Part shown: one piece after another, positions 48,454-58,093 of the stretch | Layout of the letters: each line of letters opens with the position of its first letter | Numbering within the stretch: the first letter of the stretch is position 1 | From: Anderseniella sp963700735 | GTDB taxonomy: Bacteria; Pseudomonadota; Alphaproteobacteria; Rhizobiales; Aestuariivirgaceae | Length of the DNA: 64,000 bases | Direction of reading: 5' to 3' | Assembly: GCA_963700735.1 (NCBI GenBank) | Contig: CAVOYR010000008.1 | Location: forward strand, 124,001-188,000 | Program-made: the position numbers and the translations under genes | Notes under the pieces: generated by a model | Told to the model about the DNA's origin: nothing | Seen by the model: only the letters and a program-made list of their open reading frames with translations | Database searches by the model: none

Positions 48454-49605
48454 ATGGCAGGAACTGCAAGGCAACGGCTTGGCAAGGGAACGGTGGTGCT
48501 TGCCTCTGGCGGCACCGGCGGACACCTGTTTCCGGCACAGGCGCTGGCGCGTGAACTGGAGTCGCGCGGTTGGGACGTGCGGCTGTTTACCGATGCGCGC
48601 GGCCTGGCCTGGCGGGACCGGTTTACCGATGGCACGGTGAGCGAGATTTCATCGTCCACCCTGACACCTGGCAAGCCGTGGACGCTGCCCGGCCAGTTGA
48701 CCCGGCTATGGAAGGGCTACCGGCAATGCCGGCTGGCGTTCGAACGGATGCCGCCGAAAGTTGTCGTTGGGTTTGGCGGGTACCCGTCGCTGCCGGTGAT
48801 GATGGCCGCGCGCCGGGCAGGCATCGCCAGCATGGTGCACGAACAGAACGCCGTGGCGGGTCGCGCCAACAAGATTGCTGCCGGGCTGGGCGGTGCGCAA
48901 GTCATCGCGACGTCGTTCGAGCCGGTTTACGGTTTTTCCGCACAGCAGATGAAGCATGTGCGCCTTGTCGGCAACCCGGTCCGCGAGGCGGTACTGGCTG
49001 CCGTGGCCGACTACGAGGCCCCCGATGCTGCGCACATGTTCAACCTGCTGGTGTTCGGTGGCAGCCAGGGCGCGCAGTACTTTTCACAGCTGATGCCGCA
49101 GGTGATTGCCGAGCTGCCGCACGGTGTGACGCGGCGGTTGCGCGTGGTGCAGCAGTGCCGTCCGGAAGACATTGATGCCGTGCGCGCAGCCTATGAGGCA
49201 GCGGACGTCAAGGCCACCTGCGAGAGCTTCTTCGACGACATGCCAAGGCGCATCGCCAATGCCCACCTGGTGATCTGCCGGGCAGGGGCCTCCACGGTGG
49301 CCGAGCTTGGCGTGATCGGGCGGCCGGCGATCTATGTGCCGCTGCCGCATGCCCTCGACAACGACCAGTTGCGCAATGCGCAAAGCATGACAAAGGCCGG
49401 CGGCGGCTGGGTGATGGAACAGAAGGACATAGTGCCGGAACACCTTGCCGCATTCATAACCCGCTTGCGATTCGAGACAGGCGATCTTACCAGAGCCGCA
49501 CAGGGGGCGCGCTCGCACGGGCGACCGCACGCGGCTGCATCGCTGGCTGACCTGGTTGAACAGCTCGCCCGGCCCGCATTGGCAAAGGACAATCCAGCAT
49601 CATGA
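48454..49605 (+). CDS. murG: UDP-GlcNAc--lipid I N-acetylglucosaminyltransferase
   Basis: 383 residues. GT-B fold start VVLASGGTGGHLFPAQALARELESRG, GFGGYPSLPVMMAA, HEQNAVAGRANK, LLVFGGSQGAQYFSQLMP and VICRAGASTVAELGVIGRPAIYVPLPHALDNDQLRNA. It adds GlcNAc to lipid I, forming lipid II on the cytoplasmic face of the membrane. The stop overlaps murC by 4 bases. Confidence 0.95.
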   Translation: MAGTARQRLGKGTVVLASGGTGGHLFPAQALARELESRGWDVRLFTDARGLAWRDRFTDGTVSEISSSTLTPGKPWTLPGQLTRLWKGYRQCRLAFERMPPKVVVGFGGYPSLPVMMAARRAGIASMVHEQNAVAGRANKIAAGLGGAQVIATSFEPVYGFSAQQMKHVRLVGNPVREAVLAAVADYEAPDAAHMFNLLVFGGSQGAQYFSQLMPQVIAELPHGVTRRLRVVQQCRPEDIDAVRAAYEAADVKATCESFFDDMPRRIANAHLVICRAGASTVAELGVIGRPAIYVPLPHALDNDQLRNAQSMTKAGGGWVMEQKDIVPEHLAAFITRLRFETGDLTRAAQGARSHGRPHAAASLADLVEQLARPALAKDNPAS

Positions 49606-51023
49606 AACTGACCCAGGACATCGGCCCCATTCACTTCGTCGGCATCGGCGGCATCGGCATGAGCGGCATTGCCGAAGTGATGGCGACGCTGGGCTACACG
49701 GTGCAGGGCTCGGACATCGCCGACAACTACAACGTGGCGCGGCTGCGCAAGGCCGGCGTGACGGTGCACATCGGCCACCGGGCCGAGAACATCGGCAATG
49801 CGCAGGTTGTCGTCACTTCGACCGCGGTGAAGAAGGACAACCCGGAAGTAGTCGAGGCGCGCTCGCGCTACCTGCCGATCGTGCGCCGCGCCGAGATGCT
49901 GGCCGAACTGATGCGCTTCAAGTCGTGCGTGGCCATTGGCGGCACCCACGGCAAGACCACGACAACGTCGATGGTGTCGGCGCTGCTTGATGCGGGCGAC
50001 ATGGACCCGACCGTGATCAACGGCGGTATCATCAACGCCTATGGCACCAATGCGCGCCTTGGCAAGGGTGACTGGATGGTGGTGGAGGCCGATGAGTCCG
50101 ACGGCACGTTCGTCAAGCTGCCGGCCGACGTGACCATCGTCACCAACATGGACCCCGAACACCTCGATCATTACGGCACCTTCGAGGAAGCGCGCAAAGC
50201 CTATCGCGCGTTCGTCGAGAACATCCCGTTCTACGGTTTTGCCGTGATGTGCATCGACCACCCGGAAGTGCAAACGCTGATCGGGCAGGTGACCGACCGC
50301 CGCGTCTTCACTTACGGCAAGAGCGCGCAGGCCGACTACCGGCTGGGCGACATCAGCTTTGCCGGTGGCAAGAGCCATTTCTCGGTGACCATCAACGACC
50401 GGCGCACCGGTGCCAGCCGCAAGATGGAAAACCTGGCGCTGGCCATGCCCGGTGACCACAACCTGCTCAACGCGACCGCGGCAATTGCCGTTGCCACCAA
50501 CCTCGGCGTTTCGGACGAAGCCATTGCAAAGGGTCTTGAGTCATTCGCCGGTGTAAAGCGCCGCTTCACGTTCACGGGCAAGCACGACGGCATCGATGTC
50601 TACGATGACTATGGCCATCACCCGGTCGAGATTGCGGCCGTGCTGAAGGCGGCGCGCGGGGTAACCGACAAGCGCGTCATCGCAGTAATGCAGCCGCACC
50701 GCTACACCCGGCTGCGCGACCTGTTCGATGATTTCTGCTCGTGCTTCAACGATGCCGACGCGGTTGTGCTGGCGCCCGTGTACGAGGCTGGCGAGCAGCC
50801 CATCGAGGGCGCGAGCCACACGGCCCTTGCCGAAGGCCTGCGCTCGCGCGGGCACCGGCACGTGCACACCATTTCCCATCACACGGAAATCGCGCCCCTG
50901 ATCCACGATATCGCTGCCAGTGGCGACGTGGTGATCTGCCTGGGGGCTGGCAACATAACCCAGTGGGCCTATGCGCTACCGGACGAGCTGAAGGCGCTGG
51001 GTGCGCGCAGGGCCGGTGCGTGA
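49602..51023 (+). CDS. murC: UDP-MurNAc--L-alanine ligase
   Basis: 473 residues. Start GPIHFVGIGGIGMSGIAEVM, ATP loop AIGGTHGKTTTTSMVSALLD, VEADESDGTF, NMDPEHLDHYGTFEEA, DDYGHHPVEIAAVL and QPHRYTRLRDLFDDF. It adds the first residue, L-Ala. Overlaps murG and murB. Confidence 0.95.
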   Translation: MKLTQDIGPIHFVGIGGIGMSGIAEVMATLGYTVQGSDIADNYNVARLRKAGVTVHIGHRAENIGNAQVVVTSTAVKKDNPEVVEARSRYLPIVRRAEMLAELMRFKSCVAIGGTHGKTTTTSMVSALLDAGDMDPTVINGGIINAYGTNARLGKGDWMVVEADESDGTFVKLPADVTIVTNMDPEHLDHYGTFEEARKAYRAFVENIPFYGFAVMCIDHPEVQTLIGQVTDRRVFTYGKSAQADYRLGDISFAGGKSHFSVTINDRRTGASRKMENLALAMPGDHNLLNATAAIAVATNLGVSDEAIAKGLESFAGVKRRFTFTGKHDGIDVYDDYGHHPVEIAAVLKAARGVTDKRVIAVMQPHRYTRLRDLFDDFCSCFNDADAVVLAPVYEAGEQPIEGASHTALAEGLRSRGHRHVHTISHHTEIAPLIHDIAASGDVVICLGAGNITQWAYALPDELKALGARRAGA

Positions 51024-51943
51024 TGGCAACGCCGGGTGAAACGCTTGCGCGGCGCTTGCCGTCTGTGCGGGGCCGGTTGGAGCTTGACCGGCCGCTGGCA
51101 GACCTGACCTGGTTTCGCGTGGGCGGGGCGGCGGACGTCCTTTTTTCGCCCGCCGACGAGGAAGACCTTGCATCGTTCCTGGCCGGGCTGGATGACGACA
51201 TACCGGTTCAGGTCATCGGCGTTGGTTCCAACCTGCTGGTGCGCGATGGTGGCGTGCCGGGCGTGGTGATCCGGCTGGGGCGCGGTTTCTCGGCGATGGA
51301 GTTGGACGGCGACCACAAGGTGCGGTCCGGCACGGCCGTGCCCGATGTGCGCCTGGCGCAGTTTGCGCTGGGTGAGGGTATCACTTTGTTAACCTTTCTG
51401 AGAGGTATACCGGGCACAATCGGTGGTGCGCTCAGGATGAATGCCGGTGCTCACGGGGGTGAGACCCGCAACATCCTGGTTGAAGCGCGCGGGGTTGATC
51501 GCAAGGGGACGCTTCACATCATGTCAAACGACGACATGGGCTACAGCTACCGGCATTCGTCGGCGCCGGAGGACATGATCTTTACCTCTGCGCTGTTCCA
51601 GGGGGCTGCGGGCGACCGCGAGGAGATCAAGGCGCACATGGACCAGATCACTGCCGCGCGCGAAGCCAGTCAGCCGATCCGCAGCCGCACCGGCGGATCG
51701 ACGTTCAAGAACCCGCCCGGCCACAAGTCATGGCAGCTGATCGATGCTGCCGGCATGCGCGGGTATTCGGTGGGACCGGCGAAAGTGTCGGAAATGCATT
51801 GCAACTTCCTGATCAATGAGGGCGGCGCGACCGCTGCCCAGATCGAGGAACTTGGTGAAACCGTTCGTACGCGTGTCAAGGAAACGTCTGGTGTCGAGCT
51901 TGATTGGGAAATCAAGCGTATCGGCGTGAACTTCCGTTCTTGA
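51023..51943 (+). CDS. murB: UDP-N-acetylenolpyruvoylglucosamine reductase
   Basis: 306 residues from ATG 51023, which shares its first base with the murC stop; a longer frame runs back into murC and is not used. FAD-binding domain: TWFRVGGAADVLFSPADEEDL, VIGVGSNLLVRDGGVPGVVIRLG, GIPGTIGGALRMNAGAHGGE. The catalytic region RTGGSTFKNPPGHKSWQLIDAAGMRG includes the family Ser. It reduces enolpyruvyl-UDP-GlcNAc to UDP-MurNAc. Confidence 0.94.
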   Translation: MATPGETLARRLPSVRGRLELDRPLADLTWFRVGGAADVLFSPADEEDLASFLAGLDDDIPVQVIGVGSNLLVRDGGVPGVVIRLGRGFSAMELDGDHKVRSGTAVPDVRLAQFALGEGITLLTFLRGIPGTIGGALRMNAGAHGGETRNILVEARGVDRKGTLHIMSNDDMGYSYRHSSAPEDMIFTSALFQGAAGDREEIKAHMDQITAAREASQPIRSRTGGSTFKNPPGHKSWQLIDAAGMRGYSVGPAKVSEMHCNFLINEGGATAAQIEELGETVRTRVKETSGVELDWEIKRIGVNFRS

Positions 51944-51959
51944 AAGGCGCGTTGTCGTC

Positions 51960-52898
51960 ATGGAATTCCGTGATCCAGAACTAACCCACGTGGCCGTCCT
52001 TATGGGCGGGTGGTCCAACGAGCGCGAGGTGTCGTTGTCGTCCGGGCGCGCCTGCACCAAGGCACTGGAAGAAGCCGGCTTCCGTACCACGCAGATCGAT
52101 GCCTCGCCGGATATCGTGGAACAGCTGCGCCAGGTGAAGCCGGACGTGGTGTTCAATGCACTGCATGGCAAGTGGGGCGAGGACGGCCATGTGCAGGCGA
52201 TCCTCGAAACGATGAAGATCCCCTACACCCATTCGGGCGTGCTCGCGTCTGCGCTGGCGATGGACAAGCGGCTGTGCAAGGCAGCACTGTCCCTGGTCAA
52301 GATGCCGGTGGCTGAAGACAAGGTCGTTATGGTTGAAGACCTCCTGGCGGATGACGTCATGCCAATGCCCTTCGTCGTCAAGCCGGTGAATGACGGCTCC
52401 AGCGTTGGCGTTCACATCATCGACCGTGGCAACAACTCCATTGCCGACCTGCTGAAGGCTGACGGGCTTGGACCGGAAGACCGGGTAATGGTCGAGCGCT
52501 TCGTGCCGGGCCGTGAGCTGACCTGCGCGGTGATGGGCAACGTGGCGCTCGGTGTCATCGACATCGTGCCGGCGGTGGGCTTCTACGACTACGCTGCCAA
52601 GTACCAGCCGGGCGGGTCGGAGCACATCCTGCCGGCCGAAATCCCGCAGCACATCTACCGGCGCATCCAGCGGCTGGCGCTGGCCGCGCACATGGAAATC
52701 GGCTGCAAGGGCGTGTCGCGCTCCGATTTTCGCTACAACGACACCGATGGTACCGAGGGCGAACTGATCTTCCTCGAGATCAACACGCAACCCGGCATGA
52801 CGCCCACCTCGCTCGTGCCCGAGATGGCGGCCCATGCAGGTCACAGCTTTCCTGAACTGGTGACGTGGATGGTCAACGATGCGGGGATCAACCGATGA
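51960..52898 (+). CDS. ddl: D-alanine--D-alanine ligase
   Basis: 312 residues. ATP-grasp ligase: VAVLMGGWSNEREVSLSSGRAC, ALHGKWGEDGHVQAILE, FVVKPVNDGSSVGVHII, VERFVPGRELTCAVMG and LIFLEINTQPGMTPTSLVPEMA. It makes the D-Ala-D-Ala dipeptide for MurF. 16 bases after murB; its stop overlaps the ftsQ ATG. Confidence 0.95.
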   Translation: MEFRDPELTHVAVLMGGWSNEREVSLSSGRACTKALEEAGFRTTQIDASPDIVEQLRQVKPDVVFNALHGKWGEDGHVQAILETMKIPYTHSGVLASALAMDKRLCKAALSLVKMPVAEDKVVMVEDLLADDVMPMPFVVKPVNDGSSVGVHIIDRGNNSIADLLKADGLGPEDRVMVERFVPGRELTCAVMGNVALGVIDIVPAVGFYDYAAKYQPGGSEHILPAEIPQHIYRRIQRLALAAHMEIGCKGVSRSDFRYNDTDGTEGELIFLEINTQPGMTPTSLVPEMAAHAGHSFPELVTWMVNDAGINR

Positions 52899-53782
52899 GA
52901 TCGCCTGACCCGGTCCGTTCATACAGGAAGCTGAAGGCAAGCGGTGCCTATCATCTTGCTGAAAAGCTGTTCCAGCGTGGTGAAACGATTGCCACACGAC
53001 GACTGACGCGGTTTGCCTTTCGCAGCAGCGCCGTCGGCATGCTGGCGGCAGTCGCAGGTTATGGCCTGCTGGCCGGCGATCACCTGTCGGACCCCTCCAG
53101 CGGCACGCGCGGGCTGCCAGCACAGATATCGTCCTATTTTGGCTACGCAGCCGAGGATGTGCGGATCAAGGGCCTGCAACGCAAGCGCCCCGAAACGGTG
53201 ATGAACGCCATCGGCGTCAAACCCGGGGGATCGCTGCTTGGCTTCGACCCTGCGCATGCACGCAACATCCTGCTCAACCTCGATTGGGTGAAGCATGCCT
53301 CGGTGCGGGTGGTGGCTGCCAACCGGCTTGAAGTGGATGTTGAGGAGCGGGAGCCGTTTGCCGTGTGGCAGCGCGACGGGCTGTACTACGTGATCGATCG
53401 CGAAGGCTCTGCGATGGCGAGCTTCGATGCGCGCAAGTTTGCCGGGTTGATGCTGATCTCCGGCGATGGCGCGCAAAACCACGTTTCGCAACTCGTTAAC
53501 CAACTTGAAGTCTGGCCGGGGCTAAAGTCGAAGGTGAAGGCTGCGGCGCGGTCCGGCAACCGGCGATGGACGCTGTACTTCGATGGTGGCCGCCGTGCAC
53601 TGTTGCCGGAAACAGGGGCTGATGCGGCGTTTGCCCGGCTGGCAGATCTGGTATCCCGGCATGGCGTGCTGGACAGCGGCGTCCAGGAAATCGACCTGCG
53701 CATGGCAGGGATGGTGAGCCTGGTTCCGTTTGGTGAAGCCGGCAAGGTGGCGCCGGAAAAGCTCGCAGCCAGCGCCCGCTAA
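52895..53782 (+). CDS. ftsQ: Cell division protein FtsQ
   Basis: About 295 residues from ATG 52895 (ATGA with ddl). Cytoplasmic basic N-tail, one membrane helix (about 47-65), POTRA domain from about 80 (DVRIKGLQRKRPETVMNAIGVKPGGSLLGFD, WVKHASVRVVAANRLEVDVEEREPFAVWQRDG) and the FtsQ beta domain. It recruits FtsL and links them to the septum from the periplasmic side. Confidence 0.92.
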   Translation: MRSPDPVRSYRKLKASGAYHLAEKLFQRGETIATRRLTRFAFRSSAVGMLAAVAGYGLLAGDHLSDPSSGTRGLPAQISSYFGYAAEDVRIKGLQRKRPETVMNAIGVKPGGSLLGFDPAHARNILLNLDWVKHASVRVVAANRLEVDVEEREPFAVWQRDGLYYVIDREGSAMASFDARKFAGLMLISGDGAQNHVSQLVNQLEVWPGLKSKVKAAARSGNRRWTLYFDGGRRALLPETGADAAFARLADLVSRHGVLDSGVQEIDLRMAGMVSLVPFGEAGKVAPEKLAASAR

Positions 53783-53852
53783 GCGGCACGGCTTGAGGGT
53801 TGAAGGTTTGGTTTGGCCGGTGCGCCGGTCGTGGTGAGTGTGGACAAGGTCA

Positions 53853-55175
53853 ATGAAAGTGGTTCCGTTTCCGGGGGCGACCCCAACAGGCAACAATACC
53901 GGCACTGGCACGCCATCGCGCATCGCCACGCTCGACATTGGCTCCACCAAGATCTGCTGCCTCATCGGCGAAGTTGAAAACCGCAAGCGCCGCACGGTGG
54001 AAGACCGCGTGCCGCAGGTGCGCATCATCGGCAGCGGTCATTGCCGCTCCGAAGGGGTGCGCGGTGGCCATGTCGTCAACGTCGCGGCAGCCGAGCGTGC
54101 CGTGCGCATTGCCATCGAGCAGGCTGAGCGCATGTCCGGGGCCACCATCAGCGATGTCTACCTGAACCTGTCGGGCGCGCGCTGCCGCTCGCTGCATGCA
54201 GTTGGCAAGGTTGATGTTGAAGCCAATGAAGTGCGAGCCAGCGATATCCGCCGGGCCGTGTCGGCCGCGCTGGCTGGCGTCGATACGGGCGGACTGGCGG
54301 TGGTGCATGTGACCGTCAACGATTACCGGCTTGATGATGCACGCGGCATAACCGAGCCGGAAGGCATGCATGGGCGTGAGCTTTCAGCCAGCATCAACGT
54401 GGTGCTGGCAGACCCCAACACCATGGCCAACCTGGCGCGGGTGATGGAGCGGTGCCACCTGGATGTGGCGGGCTTCGTGGTGGCGCCATACGCTGCGGCG
54501 CGGTCGGTGCTGCTGGCTGACGAGATGGAGCTCGGCGTAGTGCTGGTCGACCTGGGTGGCGGGTCAACCTCCTATGCGGTTTTCAACGAGGGCGTGCTCC
54601 TGTCGGCTGGTGCGTTGCCGGTCGGGTCGCATCACGTTACCACTGACATTGCGCGGGGCCTCAACACGCCGATTGCCCATGCTGAGCGGGTCAAGACGCT
54701 TTGGGGATCGACTGTGCCCGCCATGCTGGACGAGCGCGAGCTGATCACCTGTCCGGTGCTGGGCGAGACCGGGGCGGAAGCCGTGACAAGGATCCCGCGG
54801 TCGATGGTGTGCGGCGTCATCCGCCCGCGCATGGAAGAGATTTTCGAGATGGTGCGCGAGCGCATCGAGCAGGTGCCCGCCGTGCGCAACGGCATTCGCC
54901 GCGTGGTACTGACGGGCGGTGGCAGCCAGCTCAACGGGGTGGAGCAACTGGCAGGCGAGGTGCTGTCGCGGCCGGTCCGGGTGGCGCGGCCGCACCGGTT
55001 CGACGGACTGCCGGATGCCATGTCGCAACCAGGATTTGCGGTGGTGTCGGGCTTGTTGCGCTATGGTCTGGTGCCTGACCAGCAGGCGGTGAACCTCGGT
55101 CAGCTCATCGCCAGTGCAGGCCATGATGCCGGCTACTTCCGCCGCATGGGACAGTGGCTGAAGGAAAGCTTCTAG
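53853..55175 (+). CDS. ftsA: Cell division protein FtsA
   Basis: About 440 residues; ATG 53853 (MKVVPFPG) preferred to GTG 53838. Actin-like: ATLDIGSTKICCLIGEVE, the SHS2/1C insertion region, LGVVLVDLGGGSTSYAVFNEG (phosphate 2) and VVLTGGGSQLNGVEQL (adenosine). The C-terminal RMGQWLKESF resembles a membrane-targeting amphipathic helix. It anchors FtsZ to the membrane. 239 bases separate it from the ftsZ ATG. Confidence 0.95.
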   Translation: MKVVPFPGATPTGNNTGTGTPSRIATLDIGSTKICCLIGEVENRKRRTVEDRVPQVRIIGSGHCRSEGVRGGHVVNVAAAERAVRIAIEQAERMSGATISDVYLNLSGARCRSLHAVGKVDVEANEVRASDIRRAVSAALAGVDTGGLAVVHVTVNDYRLDDARGITEPEGMHGRELSASINVVLADPNTMANLARVMERCHLDVAGFVVAPYAAARSVLLADEMELGVVLVDLGGGSTSYAVFNEGVLLSAGALPVGSHHVTTDIARGLNTPIAHAERVKTLWGSTVPAMLDERELITCPVLGETGAEAVTRIPRSMVCGVIRPRMEEIFEMVRERIEQVPAVRNGIRRVVLTGGGSQLNGVEQLAGEVLSRPVRVARPHRFDGLPDAMSQPGFAVVSGLLRYGLVPDQQAVNLGQLIASAGHDAGYFRRMGQWLKESF

Positions 55176-55345
55176 CTTTTGGCCGAATCCGGCGAACTTC
55201 TGAAAATATAGTTGGGCTGATGCTGTTCGCATCGGAAACGCGCATGTTTCGCGTGCCCGAAGCATTAATTCTGCCTGATCGGCAAACGATTGGTAAACGC
55301 GATGGTCCCGAAAGATGCAATTTTTCCTGACCGGGTAAGGTGTCG

Positions 55346-55360
55346 TTAACCTTTTATTAT
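55346..55360. promoter_or_regulatory. Possible CtrA-like box TTAA-N7-TTAT
   Basis: TTAA, 7 bases, TTAT, one mismatch from the CtrA consensus TTAA-N7-TTAA, about 55 bases before the ftsZ start in the AT-rich ftsA-ftsZ gap. In Caulobacter, CtrA represses ftsZ, so a site here would make sense; by eye only. Confidence 0.4.
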
Positions 55361-55414
55361 CGATTTGGAAACCAGAATGCCGCTCAGGGGAAATTCCAGA
55401 TCGGACGCCACATC

Positions 55415-56971
55415 ATGCCAATCAAGCTTACAGTGCCAGATTCACACGAATTGAAGCCGAGGATCACCGTTTTCGGCGTTGGCGGGGCCGGTGGCAATGC
55501 CGTTAACAACATGATCGAATCAAACCTCGAAGGGGTTGAGTTCGTCGTGGCGAATACCGATGCGCAGGCGATCCTGCAAAGCTCGGCTGAACGGCGCATC
55601 CAGATGGGCACAAGCCTGACGCAGGGCCTGGGCGCCGGGTCGCAGCCGCAGGTTGGCGCGGGTGCTGCCGAAGAGGCACTGCCGGAAATTCTTGATCACC
55701 TGGCTGGTGCGCACATGGTGTTCATCACCGCCGGCATGGGCGGTGGTACGGGTACGGGCGCAGCCCCGGTCATTGCCCGCGCAGCCAAGGAGCAGGGCAT
55801 CCTGACCGTTGGCGTGGTGACCAAGCCGTTCCACTTCGAAGGCCAGCGCCGCATGCTGACCGCCGAGCGCGGCATCGAGCAGCTGTCCAAGCACGTCGAC
55901 ACCCTGATCGTCATTCCGAACCAGAACCTGTTCCGTGTCGCGAACGAGAAGACCACCTTCGCTGCGGCCTTCGCCATGGCTGACGAAGTGCTGTACTCGG
56001 GTGTTGCCTCGATCACCGAACTGATGACCAAGGACGGCCTGATCAACCTCGATTTCGCAGACGTGCGCGCCATCATGTCCGAGATGGGCAAGGCGATGAT
56101 GGGCACCGGCGAAGCATCCGGCGAGAAGCGCGCCATCGAGGCTGCCGAAGCGGCCATCTCCAACCCGCTGCTGGACGACGTGTCGATGCGCGGTGCTCGC
56201 GGCCTGCTGATCTCGATCTCTGGCGGCCCTGACCTGACGTTGTACGAAGTCGATGAAGCCGCGACCCGCATCCGCGAGGAAGTGGATCCTGAAGCCAACA
56301 TCATCCTGGGTGCCACGTTCGACGAGAAGCTGGAAGGCATCATGCGGGTATCGGTCGTGGCGACCGGCCTTGCTGATGAAGCGCTGGCTGGCGCCAATGA
56401 CTCCGAGGAAGACGACCACGAGACAGCATCCTACGGCTATTCCATGCCGCAGCCGGTCTCGCGGCCTGCGCCGCGCCCGGCTGCTGCCGTCGCTGCACCG
56501 CAGCCGGTTGCCGAAGCTACCCACGTTGAAGCAGAAGACGATCATGACGTGGTCGCGGATGCAGAACCCGCCTACGAACCCATTGCGGCACCAGTTGCAA
56601 CTGCGCCGGCACCGGCCCCGCGTGCAGCCGTGCCGCAGCCTGCACCACGCCCGCGCATGCCGGCACCGGAAGAGTTTCCACCCCACGCCCGCCAGGCCAT
56701 GACGGCTGGGGCCGACAAGATGAACCAGGTCGCAGCCGCTGCAACGACCAAGCGCAAGGGCCTGCTTGAACGCCTTGCAAGCGTGGGCCTTGGGGTTCGC
56801 CGCGAAGAAGACAAGCCAGCCCGTGCGCAGCTGCGTGAACCGGAAATGCAGCGCCGCGAACCGCAACAGCAGGCTGCCAATAACGTGCTGCCGCTGCAGC
56901 CGTCCATCGACCCGTCGCTGGATGATGACCAGCTGGAAATTCCGGCATTCCTGCGCCGCCAGACCAACTGA
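55415..56971 (+). CDS. ftsZ: Cell division protein FtsZ
   Basis: 518 residues from ATG 55415 (MPIKLTVPDSHELKPRITVF). Tubulin-like GTPase: GVGGAGGNAVNNMI, the tubulin signature GMGGGTGTGAAPVIA, NTDAQAL-type loop VANTDAQAILQSS, NLDFADVRAIMSEMGKAMMGTG. A long Pro/Ala/Asp/Glu-rich linker (about 345-495) ends in LDDDQLEIPAFLRRQTN, the conserved FtsA/FtsZ-partner tail of alphaproteobacteria. Forms the septal ring. Only one copy is in the window. A strong terminator follows. Confidence 0.97.
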   Translation: MPIKLTVPDSHELKPRITVFGVGGAGGNAVNNMIESNLEGVEFVVANTDAQAILQSSAERRIQMGTSLTQGLGAGSQPQVGAGAAEEALPEILDHLAGAHMVFITAGMGGGTGTGAAPVIARAAKEQGILTVGVVTKPFHFEGQRRMLTAERGIEQLSKHVDTLIVIPNQNLFRVANEKTTFAAAFAMADEVLYSGVASITELMTKDGLINLDFADVRAIMSEMGKAMMGTGEASGEKRAIEAAEAAISNPLLDDVSMRGARGLLISISGGPDLTLYEVDEAATRIREEVDPEANIILGATFDEKLEGIMRVSVVATGLADEALAGANDSEEDDHETASYGYSMPQPVSRPAPRPAAAVAAPQPVAEATHVEAEDDHDVVADAEPAYEPIAAPVATAPAPAPRAAVPQPAPRPRMPAPEEFPPHARQAMTAGADKMNQVAAAATTKRKGLLERLASVGLGVRREEDKPARAQLREPEMQRREPQQQAANNVLPLQPSIDPSLDDDQLEIPAFLRRQTN

Positions 56972-57007
56972 CGCACCGGTTGGCGGCGAGAACCTGAATG
57001 ACACCGA

Positions 57008-57036
57008 AGGGGCGGGGGCTGTTATCCCGCCCCTTT
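57008..57036 (+). terminator. Intrinsic terminator after ftsZ
   Basis: AGGGGCGGG pairs perfectly with CCCGCCCCT around a nine-base loop, then TTT. It separates the dcw run from bamD. Confidence 0.8.
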
Positions 57037-57202
57037 GGCGTTTGCAGTCATATTTCCGCCTGCTTGCTGCATCATCCCAATTCAAGCATGGTGAAATGAT
57101 CCCTGCAGGATTCCTTGCGCTGCTTGACCTTTGCCGGTCAGCCAGCCGATAAGTGGCGTAGCGGGGATTTTCAGTCATGCTCTCGGCACGAGTGGAGTAA
57201 TA

Positions 57203-58093
57203 TTGTTGCAGGTCAGATCCAAACTTCGTCCGCTTGCCGGGCTTGTGCTTGCGGGCCTTCTGCTTGCCGGTTGCAGCGGCGGCAGCCTGCTGTCCGGCGA
57301 CGATGGCGAAGGCTTTGGTGCCAAGCTTTTCGGCGGCGGCAAGGGCGTTGCGCCTGACCTTGGCAACGACCCCGATGGTGCACCGATCGCCGAGATGTAC
57401 AACAAGGGCGTGGCGGACGTGCAGAACGGCGATTACCGTTCTGCCGTCAAGAAGTTCACCGAGGTTGAGCGCCAGCACCCGTATTCCAAGTGGGCCACCA
57501 AGGCCATCCTGATGCAGGCCTTCGCGCAGTACCAGCGCAACGCGTATCCTGAATCAATCGCGGCTTCGCAGCGGTTTATCCAGTTGCATCCAGGCCACCG
57601 CGATGCTGCCTACGCTCAGTACCTGATCGCACTTTGCCACTACGAACAGATTGGCGACATCCGGCGCGACCCGACGGAGGCGCGCAAGTCGCTTGCCGAA
57701 CTTGAGGAAGTGGCACGGCGCTATCCCGACACCCAGTACGCACAGGATGCACAGGGCAAGGCCAACCTGGCCCGCGACGTGCTGGCCGGCAAGGAAATGG
57801 AAGTCGGGCGTTACTACCAGCGCAAGAAGGCCTATCTGGCAGCGATCAACCGGTACAAGACCGTGGTCGAGACCTACCAGACTTCATCGCATACGCCTGA
57901 GGCCCTCTACCGGCTGACCGAGAACTACCTGCTGCTGGGCGTTCGCTCCGAAGCCCAGACGGCGGCTGCCGTGCTGGGCCACAACTACCCCAATACGCAG
58001 TGGTACAAGGACGCCTTCTCGCTGCTGCAAGGCGGTGGTCTCAGCCCGCAGGTTGATTCAGGCTCCTGGCTGTCGAGCATCTTCGGCAGCTGA
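57203..58093 (+). CDS. bamD: Outer membrane protein assembly factor BamD (ComL)
   Basis: About 296 residues. TTG 57203 or TTG 57206 is the start, set by GGAG at 57194-57197 and because it then begins with a lipoprotein signal (RSKLRPLAGLVLAGLLLAGC, lipobox LAGC); the frame is open further 5' to 57131. TPR repeats: EMYNKGVADVQNGDYRSAVKKFTEVERQHPYSKWATKAILMQAFAQYQRNAYPES and LAGKEMEVGRYYQRKKAYLAAINRYKTVVETY. Outer-membrane lipoprotein of the BAM complex. lpxC, normally between ftsZ and bamD in this class, is absent. Confidence 0.92.
   Translation: MLQVRSKLRPLAGLVLAGLLLAGCSGGSLLSGDDGEGFGAKLFGGGKGVAPDLGNDPDGAPIAEMYNKGVADVQNGDYRSAVKKFTEVERQHPYSKWATKAILMQAFAQYQRNAYPESIAASQRFIQLHPGHRDAAYAQYLIALCHYEQIGDIRRDPTEARKSLAELEEVARRYPDTQYAQDAQGKANLARDVLAGKEMEVGRYYQRKKAYLAAINRYKTVVETYQTSSHTPEALYRLTENYLLLGVRSEAQTAAAVLGHNYPNTQWYKDAFSLLQGGGLSPQVDSGSWLSSIFGS

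Noticed and set aside
55520..57478. 652-codon open frame on the minus strand opposite ftsZ and bamD
   Set aside because: Shadow of high-GC coding sequence; low-complexity composition and no RBS, while the + strand is a certain ftsZ.
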